From contig NZ_JARJHL010000011.1 of the NCBI RefSeq assembly GCF_029309835.1, forward strand, positions 310,001 to 374,000: 64,000 nt of DNA, written 5' to 3'. The notes below the pieces were generated by a model. That model did not search any database. It was not told where the DNA came from and saw only the letters and a list, made by a program, of their open reading frames with translations. The first letter of the stretch is position 1; each line of letters opens with the position of its first letter. The DNA comes from Paracoccus sp. DMF-8. GTDB lineage: Bacteria > Pseudomonadota > Alphaproteobacteria > Rhodobacterales > Rhodobacteraceae. Made by a program: the position numbers and the translations under genes. This document shows positions 9,531 through 19,338 of this stretch, in pieces.

Positions 9531-10766
9531 TTACTGAACCAGCGCCTTGCCGTTCTGCCGGTGGCGGACCGCCAGTTTCCGGCCCTGACGCGCCGAGGTC
9601 AGGAAACGCACGGATTCGGGGACAAATGTCTCATCCGCCAGTTCGGGGAAGATCGCCAGAATCTCGTTGCGGGCGGCCTGCGACAGCATGTCCAGAGCGG
9701 TCGCGCCGGTGTAAAGCGATTCCGTTTCCGCACCGTTCGAGATGACGATTTCGTGCTGGTCGAACAGCAGGTGGAAGTATTCGACGCTGTCCTGATCCTG
9801 CACGATATCGACCCCGTCCAGTTGCAAAAGCTGCTTGGCCGCGACCAGAACCTCATCGGTGTCGAACATGCGATGCGCGACCCGCGATCTGATCAGAATG
9901 CGGTGCTGCGGTGACACGATCAGATCCTGTGCGGGAATATTCGCAGCCAGCGCCCCGGCACGAAGCCGGATCGGGCGCAGCACGGGGTTGGCCATCAGCG
10001 CCAGCGGACCAAGGCGGCGCGCGCCGATCCAGCGCAGGGTCTGCAGGCCACGGTCGCGGGTCATGATCCGCATTCCCGCGACCAGATCCTCGACGGCGAC
10101 AGGGCCATGTTCGGTCTGGATCAGGGTGCCGCGCGCAAAGCAGACGACATCCAGCGTGCCATTGCCTTCGGCGACGTTCAGTGTGACACGGTCGATCACC
10201 GTCTGCCCCAGATCGGTGGTCGCGCGCACCGTGGCTGCGATCAGTGCGAAAGGCGCCCCCAGGACGGGGCCAAGGTCGCTGGCGATATCGTCGATTGCAT
10301 CGGCCAGACCGGACGTGATTTCGGACAGCGGCACATCCACCAGTTCGATGTCTTCACCCAGCACGTTGACGCTGACCGTGGCGCCAAGGCGATCTTCTGC
10401 AAGCTCTTGATCCGAAACGATATAGGTTGAGCCATCGCCGGCGCGCAGCGCGTGACCCTCGATGTCGTTCACCTGGACGTTGATGCCTGCCAGCCCTTCA
10501 ACACCCACGACGACATTGGCCGTCGACAGCACCACCGGCCCGATGCAGCTGCCGGTGATATCGCCCCCCGCGGTCGGCACGGTGACGGTTTCGCCCGTTT
10601 CGGCAATCGTGCCATCGCCGCCCTGATTGGTCGCGCTGATGTCGCCGGTGGTTTCGGTTGAACCGGTAAAGAAGTCGTTCAGCAGATGTTGTGAGTTCGT
10701 GTCGATGACCCAGGCATCGACATCAAGTGTCAGCAGGTCGTTGGGGACCTGGGCAATATATGGCAT
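9531..10766 (-). CDS. Hint-domain (hedgehog/intein fold) protein
   Basis: 411 residues. The first 205 are an acidic, Thr/Asp/Gly-rich region with predicted beta strands that I cannot assign, containing no signal peptide. From residue 208 a Hint_2 domain begins: CFARGTLIQTEHGPVAVEDL (Cys209 is the self-splicing nucleophile position), TRDRGLQTLRWIG, and SPQHRILI (His288). Such proteins are frequent in Rhodobacterales, often as secreted or surface proteins, and the C-terminal domain is thought to be autoprocessing, though that is untested for most. The start is backed by GGAGGGAA eight bases upstream. It is monocistronic with an AT-rich upstream region. Confidence 0.8.
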   Translation of the reverse strand: MPYIAQVPNDLLTLDVDAWVIDTNSQHLLNDFFTGSTETTGDISATNQGGDGTIAETGETVTVPTAGGDITGSCIGPVVLSTANVVVGVEGLAGINVQVNDIEGHALRAGDGSTYIVSDQELAEDRLGATVSVNVLGEDIELVDVPLSEITSGLADAIDDIASDLGPVLGAPFALIAATVRATTDLGQTVIDRVTLNVAEGNGTLDVVCFARGTLIQTEHGPVAVEDLVAGMRIMTRDRGLQTLRWIGARRLGPLALMANPVLRPIRLRAGALAANIPAQDLIVSPQHRILIRSRVAHRMFDTDEVLVAAKQLLQLDGVDIVQDQDSVEYFHLLFDQHEIVISNGAETESLYTGATALDMLSQAARNEILAIFPELADETFVPESVRFLTSARQGRKLAVRHRQNGKALVQ

Positions 10767-11098
10767 GCGGCATTCCCTCCCTTGAACACGGGGCAGATTG
10801 ACTTAAATTTTGGGGATGCCAAAAAATGAACTCGGAGATTGATACAGACGGTGTCCCCATCGATGAAGGGACGCTCTCAGGATGATTCGATCCAAATCCC
10901 TTCTCGCATAGATTGCTATGTTTGCGTTGGGGAAATCAATACTATTTTAACGAATTTTTAAGGGGTTATTTTGCGGCGCACGAATGAATGCGCTTCTGCT
11001 GGTGCGCGGATCAGGGATCCCGGCAGAATTTCGGGTTTCGCCGGGCTGTCACGGCTGATAGCTATTTTACCGATACCCCCGTTCGCCGACCACGCCGC
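10767..11098. other. AT-rich divergent promoter region
   Basis: The stretch between the Hint-protein and VIT-transporter starts holds no gene I can support. Its centre (about 10900-10975) is markedly AT-rich for this genome, with runs such as TTTTAACGAATTTTTAAG, consistent with promoters and regulator binding for the Hint gene. I cannot place specific -35/-10 boxes with confidence. Confidence 0.5.
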
Positions 11099-11815
11099 AT
11101 GACCCAATTCACGCACCCCGACGCCCATCCCGACGATCCGCATTACATCAGCCGTTCGGGCTGGTTGCGCGCCGCCGTGCTGGGGGCGAATGACGGGATC
11201 GTGTCGATCGGGTCGCTGATCGTCGGCGTCGCTTCGGTTTCGGGGGAACATGGGGCGGTGATCGTGGCGGGGATCGCGGGGCTGGTCGCCGGGGCGATGT
11301 CGATGGCGGCGGGGGAATATGTTTCCGGTTCGTCGCAATCGGATATCGAGCGCGCCGATATTCACCGCGAACGCCGCGCCTTGCATGCCGACCCGGATAT
11401 CGAGCTGGAGGAGCTGATCTCGATCTACGAATCGCGGGGGCTGGCGCCCGATACCGCGCGGCTGGTCGCGGTCGAACTGACCGAACATGACGCGCTTGGC
11501 GCCCATTTGCGCGACGAACTGGGCATGTCCGATATACATGCCGCAAACTCCTTTGTCGCGGCGCTGGCTTCGGGGGTGACGTTCACGGTCGCGGGGGCGA
11601 TCCCCTTGATGGGCGCGGTGTTGGCACCTGCCGGAATGTTGATCGTGACGGTGCTGGTTGCGACCTTGCTTGCGCTGGCCGCTCTTGGGATGATCGGGGC
11701 CAGGGCAGGTGGTGCGCCGGTCGGCCGCGCGGTCGTGCGGGTCATCATCTGGGGCGTGGTCGCGATTATCGCGACGGCGCTGATCAGCAGGGTTTTCGGC
11801 GTCACCGCCGGTTAG
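11099..11815 (+). CDS. VIT1/CCC1-family iron or manganese transporter
   Basis: 238 residues with the VIT family layout. Helix 1 carries R-x-A-V-L-G-A-N-D-G-I-V-S (about 24-36), helix 2 GLVAGAMSMAAGEYVS (61-76), then a charged cytosolic metal-binding loop rich in Glu (about 83-140), and three C-terminal helices. Family members move Fe(II) or Mn(II) out of the cytosol, in plants into the vacuole. I used the ATG at 11099; longer readings upstream add a stretch unlike the family. No iron-box is obvious upstream. Confidence 0.9.
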   Translation: MTQFTHPDAHPDDPHYISRSGWLRAAVLGANDGIVSIGSLIVGVASVSGEHGAVIVAGIAGLVAGAMSMAAGEYVSGSSQSDIERADIHRERRALHADPDIELEELISIYESRGLAPDTARLVAVELTEHDALGAHLRDELGMSDIHAANSFVAALASGVTFTVAGAIPLMGAVLAPAGMLIVTVLVATLLALAALGMIGARAGGAPVGRAVVRVIIWGVVAIIATALISRVFGVTAG

Positions 11816-11825
11816 AGAGTTCTGG

Positions 11826-12474
11826 ATGCTGCGCGGATTGATCCTGATAACTGTGCTGGCCGCCGCCCCCGTTCTGGCGACCCCGGCATCGACCACGCCC
11901 GAGGCCCTGCTGCCGTCGCGCGCGGATGTCAGCGGGGTTGCCGCGCATGACGTGCTGAACCTGCGCGCCGAACCCAATGCCGAGGGCTGCGATTCTGGGC
12001 ACGCTGCCCGCCGATGCCAAAGGGGTCGAGATCGTGCATTTCGACCCGACCGGGCAATGGGCGCGGGTCAGCCTGGGCGAGATTTCCAGGTTGGGCCTCG
12101 GGGCGGTTTCTGGTGATGGACCGCACCACTGGACGCCGGGCAAGCTGCCCTCGGGGATGCGCTGCCATGGGACAGAGCCGTTCTGGTCGCTGAACGAGGT
12201 CGATGGCCGGATGAGCTATGCCGAACCCGACGGCCAGCCCCGCGATCTGGAACTGCGCCGCGTTCTGGACCGTGGCATGGCCGAAGACGCGATGCGCGCC
12301 CTGATCGCGGGCGACGACAGGGGCCGCGTCACGGCGGTTGTCCAGCCCGGCCTCTGTTCGGACGGCATGTCCGACCGCGATTTCGGCCTGTCGGCGACGG
12401 TCATTCTGGACGGCGGCGATCAGCCCTCGCGGATGCTGAACGGCTGTTGTTCGGTGGCGCGCCAAGGCAGATAA
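11826..12474 (+). pseudogene. Secreted SH3-type protein with COG3650-like C-terminus, frame disrupted
   Basis: The start encodes a signal peptide (MLRGLILITVLAAAPVLA) followed by the bacterial SH3 opening AHDVLNLRAEPNA. The rest of that domain (ILGTLPADAKGVEIVHFDPTGQWARVSLGE) is in the next frame, and an extra G in the GGG at 11984-11986 accounts for it. A further pair of compensating shifts near 12088 (extra A) and 12125 would restore GWASGRFLVMD. The C-terminal part, with CHGTEPFWSL and several Cys, reads openly to 12474. Function of the family is unknown; the protein would be periplasmic. Three indels in 150 bases could be decay or poor sequence. Confidence 0.65.
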
Positions 12475-12553
12475 CCCATATATGGCTGGCAGAGCCGCCG
12501 AAGCGCGATGGCGGGGTCGTCGTCCGGCGTGGGATGTCGGCGTGACCCCGGTT

Positions 12554-13425
12554 TCAGCCGTTTTCATCCCGCGCCAGCGCCGCCAGCCCGGCGCGGTAAT
12601 CGGGATACAGCAATTCCACGCCCAACTCGTCGCGGATGCGGCAGTTCGACACGCGCTTGCTTTCGGAATAAAAGCTGCGCGCCATGGGGGTCATCTCTGC
12701 CGTGGCGAAATCCTCCAGCGGGGGCAGGGGCAGGCCGGCGATTTCGGCGGCATGGGCGATGATATCCTCGGGGGGGCGGGGTCGTCGTCGCAGACGTTAT
12801 AGACCGCGCCGGCGCTGGGGCGGTCCAGCGATGCCAGCAACACCCGCGCGATATCCTGCACATGGATGCGCGAAAAGATCTGGCCGGGTTTCACGATCCG
12901 CCGCGCCGTGCCCGAGCGCAGTTTCGCAAAGGGCCCGCGCCCCGGCCCATAGATCCCGGCCAGCCGAAAGATATGCAGCGCCAGCCCGTGTTCGCGGGCC
13001 AGATGCTGCCATGCCTGTTCGGCGGCGACACGTTCCTGACCGCGCAGGGTCGAAGGCGTCAGCGCGTCGCCTTCATCGACCCAATCGCCCTGACGGTCGC
13101 CATAGACGCCGGTCGTGGACAGATAGCCGATCCATGCGGGCCGGGCGCTGGCGATATCGTCGCGATAGGCCATCAGCGCCGGATCGCCGTGGCGGTCGGG
13201 CGCGGCGGTGACCAGCAGCGCGTCGGCCCGTGCGATGGCGCGGCGCACCGCGTCATCCTGACCGGGCCAGCGCAGCGCATCCGCGCCGCTGGCCGCGACG
13301 CGCGGCAGGTTGTTGCGGGTCGTTCCCGTCACCTGCCAGCCGCGCCGGATCAGTTCGGGCGTCAGCCAGCCCGCCGAATAGCCGTGACCCAGCACGACCA
13401 TGCGTTTTTGCCCATCCATGCTCAT
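12554..13425 (-). CDS. NAD(P)-dependent epimerase/dehydratase-like protein, one frameshift
   Basis: An atypical extended short-chain dehydrogenase of about 290 residues. The N-terminal nucleotide-binding loop is LGHGYSAG (12-19); [10 protein letters not shown] holds the catalytic region, and [13 protein letters not shown] and DIARVL follow, as in YeeZ/NAD-epimerase-like proteins. The frame breaks at the G7 run 12770-12776 (complement C7): adding one C restores [21 protein letters not shown] and continues to [17 protein letters not shown] and the stop complement at 12554-12556. Substrate unknown. Its start overlaps the stop of the LLM gene by four bases, so the pair is translationally coupled. 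Confidence 0.8.
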
Positions 13426-14408
13426 GCAATGCCCCGCATGATCTCGGCCGCCATCCGGAACGAGCGGATGCGTTTGTCCGGGTCGTGGATATTGCCGGTC
13501 AGGATCAGCTCATCCGGTTGATATTTTTCAATGAAACCGCGCAACTGCTGTTCGACGGCCTGCGGCGATCCGACCGCCGTGATCGCCAGCGCCTGATTGA
13601 CAAGGCGCTGATAGGCCTCGGGGACCTCGACGCCGATATCCTCGACGGGTTTCGGCAACAGGCCGGGGTTGCCCATGCGCAGCCGGGCGAATTGCAACTG
13701 CTGGCTGGTGCGCAGGAAATGCGCCTCGTCATCGGTGGGGGCGGCGACGACGTTCACGGCCAGCATGAAATGCGGCCTGGTGCCCCATTGGGTTTCCTGA
13801 AAACGCTCGCGATAGAGCGTCACGGCCTGATCCAGATCGCCCGGCGCGAAATGGCTGGCAAAGGCATAGGGCAGGCCCAGAACCGCCGCCAGACTGGCCC
13901 CGTAAAGGGAGGATCCCAGGATCCAGACCGGCACATCGCTGCCCTGACCGGGCCATGCGTTGACACCCGCAGCGGGACGTTCGGGGCCAAGATAGCCCAG
14001 CAATTCGACGACATTGTTCGGGAAATCGTCGTTGTTTTGCATATTGCGGCGCAGGGCCTGCATGACCGCCCCGTCGCCGCCCGGCGCCCGTCCCAGCCCC
14101 AGGTCGATGCGCGGCCCGTGGATCGCGGCCAGCGTGCCGAATTGTTCGGCGATCTGCAGGGCGGAATGGTTGGGCAGCATGATCCCCCCCGCGCCGATCC
14201 GCATGGTCCGGGTATGTCCGGCAATATGGCCGATCAGAACGGATGTCGCCGCGCTGGCGATGCCTTTCATATTATGGTGTTCGGCCAGCCAGTAGCGGTG
14301 ATAGCCCGCCACCTCGGCGGCCTGCGCCAGCTTCACGGATGAGGCGATGGCCTGGGAAATGTCGAAACCTTCGCCAACGGGGCTGAGGTCAAGGATGGAA
14401 TATTGCAT
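13422..14408 (-). CDS. LLM-class (luciferase-like) flavin-dependent oxidoreductase
   Basis: 328 residues beginning [14 protein letters not shown], typical of the single-component luciferase-like group (YhbW/MsnO8-like). Diagnostic blocks are [20 protein letters not shown] near residue 40, [24 protein letters not shown] near 70-95 and [11 protein letters not shown] near 105. These enzymes use FMNH2 on aldehydes or small organics, and the actual substrate is unknown. It overlaps the following epimerase-like gene by four bases. The start is 100 bases from the divergent amn gene. Confidence 0.88.
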   Translation of the reverse strand: MQYSILDLSPVGEGFDISQAIASSVKLAQAAEVAGYHRYWLAEHHNMKGIASAATSVLIGHIAGHTRTMRIGAGGIMLPNHSALQIAEQFGTLAAIHGPRIDLGLGRAPGGDGAVMQALRRNMQNNDDFPNNVVELLGYLGPERPAAGVNAWPGQGSDVPVWILGSSLYGASLAAVLGLPYAFASHFAPGDLDQAVTLYRERFQETQWGTRPHFMLAVNVVAAPTDDEAHFLRTSQQLQFARLRMGNPGLLPKPVEDIGVEVPEAYQRLVNQALAITAVGSPQAVEQQLRGFIEKYQPDELILTGNIHDPDKRIRSFRMAAEIMRGIA

Positions 14409-14508
14409 CGGATCGCTTTCCTGTCTTTGACCATCACATAGGAAGGAATGCAGCCGCTTGCCAGTTCCCCGGCCCGCTGGCAAAGTTCGCCCAACGCAGG
14501 AGAGCGCG

Positions 14509-15993
14509 ATGACCGACGACAACCGGGTGCTTCCGGTCAAGACCCCCGATCCCATCGGCAACGAACAATTCAACGACCCCGTGGCTGCCGTGGACCGGCT
14601 GACCCGGCTTTACGACCGCGCCACGGAATTTCTGCTGAGCCATTTTCAGCGCACGCTGGACGGCGAAGCCCCGACCGCGCGCTATCGCGCCTTTTATCCC
14701 GAATTGCGGCTGACGACATCCAGCCATTCGCGCACGGATCTGCGGCTGGCCTTTGGTCATGTCGCGCTGCCGGGCAGCTATTCGACCTCGATCACCCGGC
14801 CGGCGCTGTTTCGCGACTATCTGGTCGAACAGATCGGGTTGTTGATGCGCAACCACAATGTCCCGATCGTGGTGACGGACAGCGACACGCCGATGCCGGT
14901 GCATTTTGCCGTGGCCGCGCGCAGCAGCCTGAACGTCCCGCAGGAAGGCGTGCTGAACTATTCGCTGCGCGATGTGTTTGATGTGCCCGACCTTGGCACG
15001 ACGAATGATGATATCGTCAACGGGACCTCGGGACCGAATGCCGATGGCAGCCAGCCACTGGGGCCCTTTACCGCGCAGCGCGTCGATTATTCGCTGGCCC
15101 GGCTGGAACATTACACCGCGACCTCGCCCGAGCATTTCCAGAATTTCGTGATGTTCACGAATTACCAGTTCTATGTCGATGAGTTCGAGGCCTTTGCCCG
15201 CCGCGTTCTGGCCGATCCGGATTCCGGCTATACCGAATTCGTCGGCCCCGGAAACAGCATCGTCCGCGACCCGCAGGAACTGCTGGCGACGGGCGCCAAG
15301 ACGCCGCAGATGCCCGCCTATCACCTGAAACGGCCGGGCCATGACGGGATCACGCTGGTCAATATCGGGGTCGGCCCGTCGAATGCGAAAACCGCAACCG
15401 ACCACATCGCCGTTCTGCGCCCCCATGCCTGGCTGATGGTCGGCCATTGCGCGGGGCTGCGCAACAGCCAGCAGCTTGGCGATTTCGTCCTGGCCCATGC
15501 CTATCTGCGCGAAGATCACGTCCTGGACGACGACCTGCCGGTCTGGGTGCCGATCCCCGCGCTGGCCGAGGTGCAGGTCGCCCTGCAGGAAGCCGTCGCC
15601 GAAGTCACCCAACTGGAAGGCTATGAGCTGAAGCGGATCATGCGCACCGGCACCGTCGCCACCATCGACAACCGCAACTGGGAGTTGCGCGACAATTCCG
15701 GCCCGGTGCAGCGGCTGTCGCAATCGCGGGCGGTTGCGCTGGACATGGAAAGCGCGACCATCGCCGCCAACGGCTTTCGTTTCCGGGTGCCCTATGGGAC
15801 GCTGCTGTGCGTGTCGGACAAGCCCTTGCACGGGGAACTGAAACTGCCGGGCATGGCCACCGCCTTTTATCGCAGCCAGGTCGCAAACCATCTGCTGATC
15901 GGCATCCGCGCCATGGAAAAGCTGCGCGCGACGCCGCTCGAGCGGATTCACTCCCGCAAACTGCGCAGTTTCAACGAAACGGCCTTTCTTTAG
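14509..15993 (+). CDS. amn: AMP nucleosidase
   Basis: 494 residues, the usual length for Amn, which cleaves AMP to adenine and ribose 5-phosphate and helps balance purine pools. The N-terminal AMN-specific domain contains [13 protein letters not shown] and the phosphorylase-fold C-terminal domain contains [36 protein letters not shown] and [13 protein letters not shown], where the Glu binds the ribose. I start at ATG 14509, preceded by CAGGAGAG; the in-frame codon at 14458 lacks a site. A HU gene follows after 155 bases. Confidence 0.93.
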   Translation: MTDDNRVLPVKTPDPIGNEQFNDPVAAVDRLTRLYDRATEFLLSHFQRTLDGEAPTARYRAFYPELRLTTSSHSRTDLRLAFGHVALPGSYSTSITRPALFRDYLVEQIGLLMRNHNVPIVVTDSDTPMPVHFAVAARSSLNVPQEGVLNYSLRDVFDVPDLGTTNDDIVNGTSGPNADGSQPLGPFTAQRVDYSLARLEHYTATSPEHFQNFVMFTNYQFYVDEFEAFARRVLADPDSGYTEFVGPGNSIVRDPQELLATGAKTPQMPAYHLKRPGHDGITLVNIGVGPSNAKTATDHIAVLRPHAWLMVGHCAGLRNSQQLGDFVLAHAYLREDHVLDDDLPVWVPIPALAEVQVALQEAVAEVTQLEGYELKRIMRTGTVATIDNRNWELRDNSGPVQRLSQSRAVALDMESATIAANGFRFRVPYGTLLCVSDKPLHGELKLPGMATAFYRSQVANHLLIGIRAMEKLRATPLERIHSRKLRSFNETAFL

Positions 15994-16148
15994 CGCCGGA
16001 TCGGCGCCTATTGGCCGTGGCGCACCTGTTCGTTCAGGTTTGACGCGGGAAAACGCTTGAAAATTGCATAAAAACCTTGTGTAGCGGGCGCAGTGCCGCC
16101 AAGGTGGCGCCCAACATTTCCCACCAAGGGGACAACGAGGAGACAGAG

Positions 16149-16448
16149 ATGGCCGTGGCCAACAGCAAACCGATGACGAAAACCCAGCTTGTCGCAACTC
16201 TGGCCGACGAAATGGGCAGCGACAAGAAAACCGCGACCGCGGCGCTGGATGCGATTTCGTCTGTCGTGACCCGTGTCGTCGCCGAAGGCGGTGCCGTGAC
16301 GATCCCCGGCATCGGCAAAGTCGCCTGCCGTGCGCGTCCCGAGCGTCAGGTCCGCAATCCGCAAACCCAGGAAATGATGACCAAACCGGCTGACAAGGTC
16401 GTCAAGGTCACCATCGCCAAGGCGCTGAAAGACAGCGTCAACGCCTGA
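16149..16448 (+). CDS. HU-family nucleoid DNA-binding protein
   Basis: 99 residues. The N-terminal helices (MTKTQLVATLADEMGSDKKTA) lead to the beta-saddle, and the HU signature region GIGKVACRARPERQVRNPQT (about 58-77) contains the DNA-minor-groove arm with Arg-rich tip. A second Lys-rich stretch ends the protein. GAGGAGAC sits just upstream. A possible -35 TTGAAA (16057) and weak -10 TGTAGC (16080) lie in the 155-base upstream gap. It is monocistronic and ends in a strong terminator, as expected for an abundant protein. Confidence 0.93.
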   Translation: MAVANSKPMTKTQLVATLADEMGSDKKTATAALDAISSVVTRVVAEGGAVTIPGIGKVACRARPERQVRNPQTQEMMTKPADKVVKVTIAKALKDSVNA

Positions 16449-16483
16449 TCCGGGCTCCGGGGCTTGGCAAACCGGAATTTTCA

Positions 16484-16511
16484 GGGTCGCGCCTTGTGCG
16501 CGGCCCTTTTT
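16484..16511 (+). terminator. Rho-independent terminator of the HU gene
   Basis: GGGTCGCGC (16484-16492) pairs with GCGCGGCCC (16498-16506), one G-T pair in nine, loop CTTGT, followed by TTTTT. Confidence 0.93.
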
Positions 16512-16714
16512 CATGCCGGCGATGGCTGTCCGTTTCGCCTTTGGGTTGTTTCGCGGGCCGGCGCCGCGTCCCGCGTGTCTTTGGGAATCGACCGACTGTT
16601 CAGCGTCTGAAAATTGATGGCGTCTTTTGCATCCTCGGACGGGGCCGATGCAGCGGCATGGTTGCGCCCGCACCGTTTCGCCCGTTAATGAGACGCAAAA
16701 TCCGGGGAACACAG

Positions 16715-17689
16715 ATGAGCAGCGGCTTCAACCCATTCAGGGGCATTCCGAAACACGGGTTGGGCGCCCTGACCGGCCTGTTTCTGGGGCTGGGCGCCGT
16801 TCAGGCGCAGGAAATCAACATCCCCGGCCCGGCAGGTCCCCTGATGGCCGAAGCCATCGCGGTCGCGGGCAGCCGTGACGTCGTCGTCATCATTCCGGGC
16901 TCTGGCCCCATCGACCGCGACGGCAACGGCCCGGCGGTGGGGATCGTGTCCGACCTGTATCGCCAGATGGCCGAGGGGCTGGCCGAACGGGGCATTGCCT
17001 CGATCCGGGTGGACAAGCGCGGCTTTGGCGCCAGCGCCGCAGCCTCGGCCGAACCTGCGGATATCAACATCGCGAATTACGCGCAGGACATGCGGGGCTG
17101 GGTCGAAAAGGCGCGCGATCTGGCGCCCTGCGTCTGGCTGGCCGGTCATTCCGAAGGCGGGTTGGTCGCGCTGGTCGCGGCGCAGGATCCGCCTGCAGGG
17201 CTGTGCGGCGTCATCCTGCTGGCGACGCCGGGCCAGCCCATCGGGCAGTTGATGATCCGGCAGATGGACAACCTGCCCGCGATGACCCGGCTGATGCCCG
17301 AATTGCGCGATATCGTCGCCGATCTGGAGGATGGCCGGACCCGCCCGGTGCAGGACATCTCTCCGGCGCTGCGGACGATCTTTGCGCCGGGGTTGCAGGA
17401 TTACATGGTCGGGCTGTTCCAATATGACCCCGCCGGGGTTGCGGCCGAATGGCATGGCCCGGTCCTGATCCTGCAGGGCGCGCGCGATTTTCAGGTCACG
17501 CCGCAGGATGCGCAGAAACTGGCCGATGCCATGCCGCAGGCGCAACTGGTCCTGCTGCCGCAGGCGACCCATATGCTGAAACTGGACATTCCGGGACAGC
17601 CCTTTGCGACCTATGGCAATCCCGCGCTGCCCCCCGATCCGCTGCTGCTGCCCGCGATCACCGATTTCATCGCCGCGAACCGCCCCTGA
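16715..17689 (+). CDS. Secreted alpha/beta hydrolase
   Basis: 324 residues with a signal peptide (basic start, LGALTGLFLGLGAVQAQ, cleavage near residue 32). The alpha/beta-hydrolase features are the oxyanion loop IIPGSGPIDRDGN (59-71), the nucleophile elbow GHSEGG (Ser146), GARDFQVTP with the acid Asp, and THMLK with the catalytic His near residue 290. It resembles the periplasmic/secreted lysophospholipase-like hydrolases of Proteobacteria, without substrate information. Start at ATG 16715; earlier in-frame codons run through the HU terminator. Confidence 0.85.
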   Translation: MSSGFNPFRGIPKHGLGALTGLFLGLGAVQAQEINIPGPAGPLMAEAIAVAGSRDVVVIIPGSGPIDRDGNGPAVGIVSDLYRQMAEGLAERGIASIRVDKRGFGASAAASAEPADINIANYAQDMRGWVEKARDLAPCVWLAGHSEGGLVALVAAQDPPAGLCGVILLATPGQPIGQLMIRQMDNLPAMTRLMPELRDIVADLEDGRTRPVQDISPALRTIFAPGLQDYMVGLFQYDPAGVAAEWHGPVLILQGARDFQVTPQDAQKLADAMPQAQLVLLPQATHMLKLDIPGQPFATYGNPALPPDPLLLPAITDFIAANRP

Positions 17690-17801
17690 CAGGACCACCC
17701 CGGCCGAAACATCCGACGCCTTGCCCTTGTCCCCCTGCTGTGCCAGCAACAGGGATCTGCGGCAGGGGGTCTGTCGCAGGCAGCATTTCGGCAGGAACAG
17801 C

Positions 17802-18722
17802 ATGGATCTTCGTTCGGTCATCATGGGCGTGACCTTCGCCTTTGTCTGGGCCTCGGCCTTTACGACGACGCGCATCATCGTCACCGCCGCGCCGCCGCTG
17901 ACCGCGCTGACCCTGCGCTTTGCGCTGTCGGCGGCGCTGGCGATCGGGCTGGCGCTGGCGATGGGCCAGAGCTTTCGGCTGAGCCGCGCCGAATGGCGCG
18001 CGGTCGTCCTGTTCGGGATCTGCCAGAACGCGCTGTATCTGGGGCTGAACTGGGTCGCCATGCAATGGGTCGAGGCCTCTGCCGCCTCGATCATCGCTTC
18101 GATGATGCCGCTGATCGTGGCCTTTCTGGGCTGGGCCGCGCTTGGCGACCGGCTGCGGCCGATGGCCTTTGTCGGGCTGCTGGTCGGGGTGCTGGGCGTC
18201 GCGCTGATCATGGGAGTGCGGCTGCAGCACGGGCTGAGCATTCCCGGCACGATCCTGTGCCTGCTGGCCGCGGTCGCGCTGGCCATCGCCACGCTGAGCG
18301 CGCGGGGCGCCAGCGGCAGCCGCAACATGATGATGATCGTCGGCCTGCAGATGGCGGTCGGTTCGCTGTCGCTGGCCTTGCCCGCCGCGCTGATGGAATG
18401 GGGCCAGCCCGTCGCCTATAGCTGGACGCTGCTTTACGCCTTTGTCTATACGGTAGTCGCGCCGGGGATCGCCGCGACCTGGATCTGGTTTCTGCTGGTC
18501 AACCGCATCGGCGCCGTCCGCGCCGCGACCTATCATTTCCTGTCGCCCTTTTTCGGTGTCCTTGTCGCCGCCATCGTGCTGGGCGAACGCTTTGGCTTTA
18601 CCGATGCGGCGGGCGCGCTGATCATCGCGGCGGGGATCCTGATGGTGCAGCGGTCGAAACTGCCCGCTCAGCCCGCCGCATCCTCGGCGTCCATCCGGCG
18701 GGTCGAGGGCAGTTCGCGGTAG
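17802..18722 (+). CDS. DMT-superfamily (EamA) transporter, second copy type
   Basis: 306 residues with ten predicted membrane helices and two EamA repeats, beginning MDLRSVIMGVTFAFVWASAF. FVWASAFTTTRI in helix 1 and the matching GERFG near the last helix are family marks. It differs clearly from the transporter at 382-1302, so this is not a duplication. Its 3' end overlaps the convergent glutathione transferase gene by 55 bases. Start at ATG 17802 with AGGAA upstream. Confidence 0.85.
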   Translation: MDLRSVIMGVTFAFVWASAFTTTRIIVTAAPPLTALTLRFALSAALAIGLALAMGQSFRLSRAEWRAVVLFGICQNALYLGLNWVAMQWVEASAASIIASMMPLIVAFLGWAALGDRLRPMAFVGLLVGVLGVALIMGVRLQHGLSIPGTILCLLAAVALAIATLSARGASGSRNMMMIVGLQMAVGSLSLALPAALMEWGQPVAYSWTLLYAFVYTVVAPGIAATWIWFLLVNRIGAVRAATYHFLSPFFGVLVAAIVLGERFGFTDAAGALIIAAGILMVQRSKLPAQPAASSASIRRVEGSSR

Positions 18723-19306
18723 CGATCGACCCATGCCGCCATCGCGGGCGGCATCGGCGGCAGCATGTCCGCGAATGTCGCAAACGGCCCCCCGATCAGC
18801 AGATCGGCGGCACAGGGGCTGTCGCCAAGCAGCCACGGCCGGTCCTGCAGCGCCTCGTCGATGCGGGTCAGCATGGTCGCGTAATCGCGGAAACTGTCGT
18901 GGAAAACGGGGCTTTCCACCCCGGCAAAGCGGATCGCCACCACCGCCTCGACCACGCCCTGATAGTAAAACAGCCATGACAGATAGGCGCCGCGTTGCGG
19001 ATGCCCGACGGGGCGGCCCAAGTCGCTTTCGGGGAAAAGATCGGTCAGATACAGGATGATCGCCCCCCTTTCCCGGACCTGCGTATCGCCATCGACCAGA
19101 TAGGGCACCTTGCCTTCGGGATGGGGGTTCGCGGGATCCACCGCACCCGCACCACCCATCCGCCGGATCGAGACGTTGCGGATATCGACGCGGTTCGCGA
19201 TGCCCATTTCGCGCAGCAATTGCACCACGGTCGAGGAACGGCTGTTCGGCGCATGATAAACTGTCAGGCATGATTGTCTGCTGTTTCTGATGGGGTCAGT
19301 ATGCAC
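18668..19306 (-). CDS. Glutathione S-transferase family protein
   Basis: About 200 residues with a thioredoxin-fold N-terminus (LTVYHAPNSRSSTVVQLLREM) and EGKVPYLVDGDTQVRERGAIILYL, where the cis-Pro and Glu/Ser glutathione-binding positions fall, then a helical C-terminal domain with AADLLIGGPF. The frame starts at a GTG (19306) adding an unlikely leader. If one C were removed at 19267-19268, an ATG at 19271 would read MLTVYHAPNSRSS, the expected start, so a small indel is likely. Divergent from a WYL regulator, with a perfect inverted repeat between them. Confidence 0.85.
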   Translation of the reverse strand: MHTDPIRNSRQSCLTVYHAPNSRSSTVVQLLREMGIANRVDIRNVSIRRMGGAGAVDPANPHPEGKVPYLVDGDTQVRERGAIILYLTDLFPESDLGRPVGHPQRGAYLSWLFYYQGVVEAVVAIRFAGVESPVFHDSFRDYATMLTRIDEALQDRPWLLGDSPCAADLLIGGPFATFADMLPPMPPAMAAWVDRYRELPSTRRMDAEDAAG

Positions 19307-19323
19307 CCCGCTGCTGACAGTTT
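19258..19323. promoter_or_regulatory. Perfect 10-bp inverted repeat between GST and WYL regulator
   Basis: AAACTGTCAG (19258-19267) and CTGACAGTTT (19314-19323) are exact reverse complements 46 bases apart. One half overlaps the GST start; the other lies just before the regulator's GGAGGAG site. Placement and symmetry suit an autoregulated divergent operator. Confidence 0.6.
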
Positions 19324-19338
19324 CCGGCAGGAGGAGAC

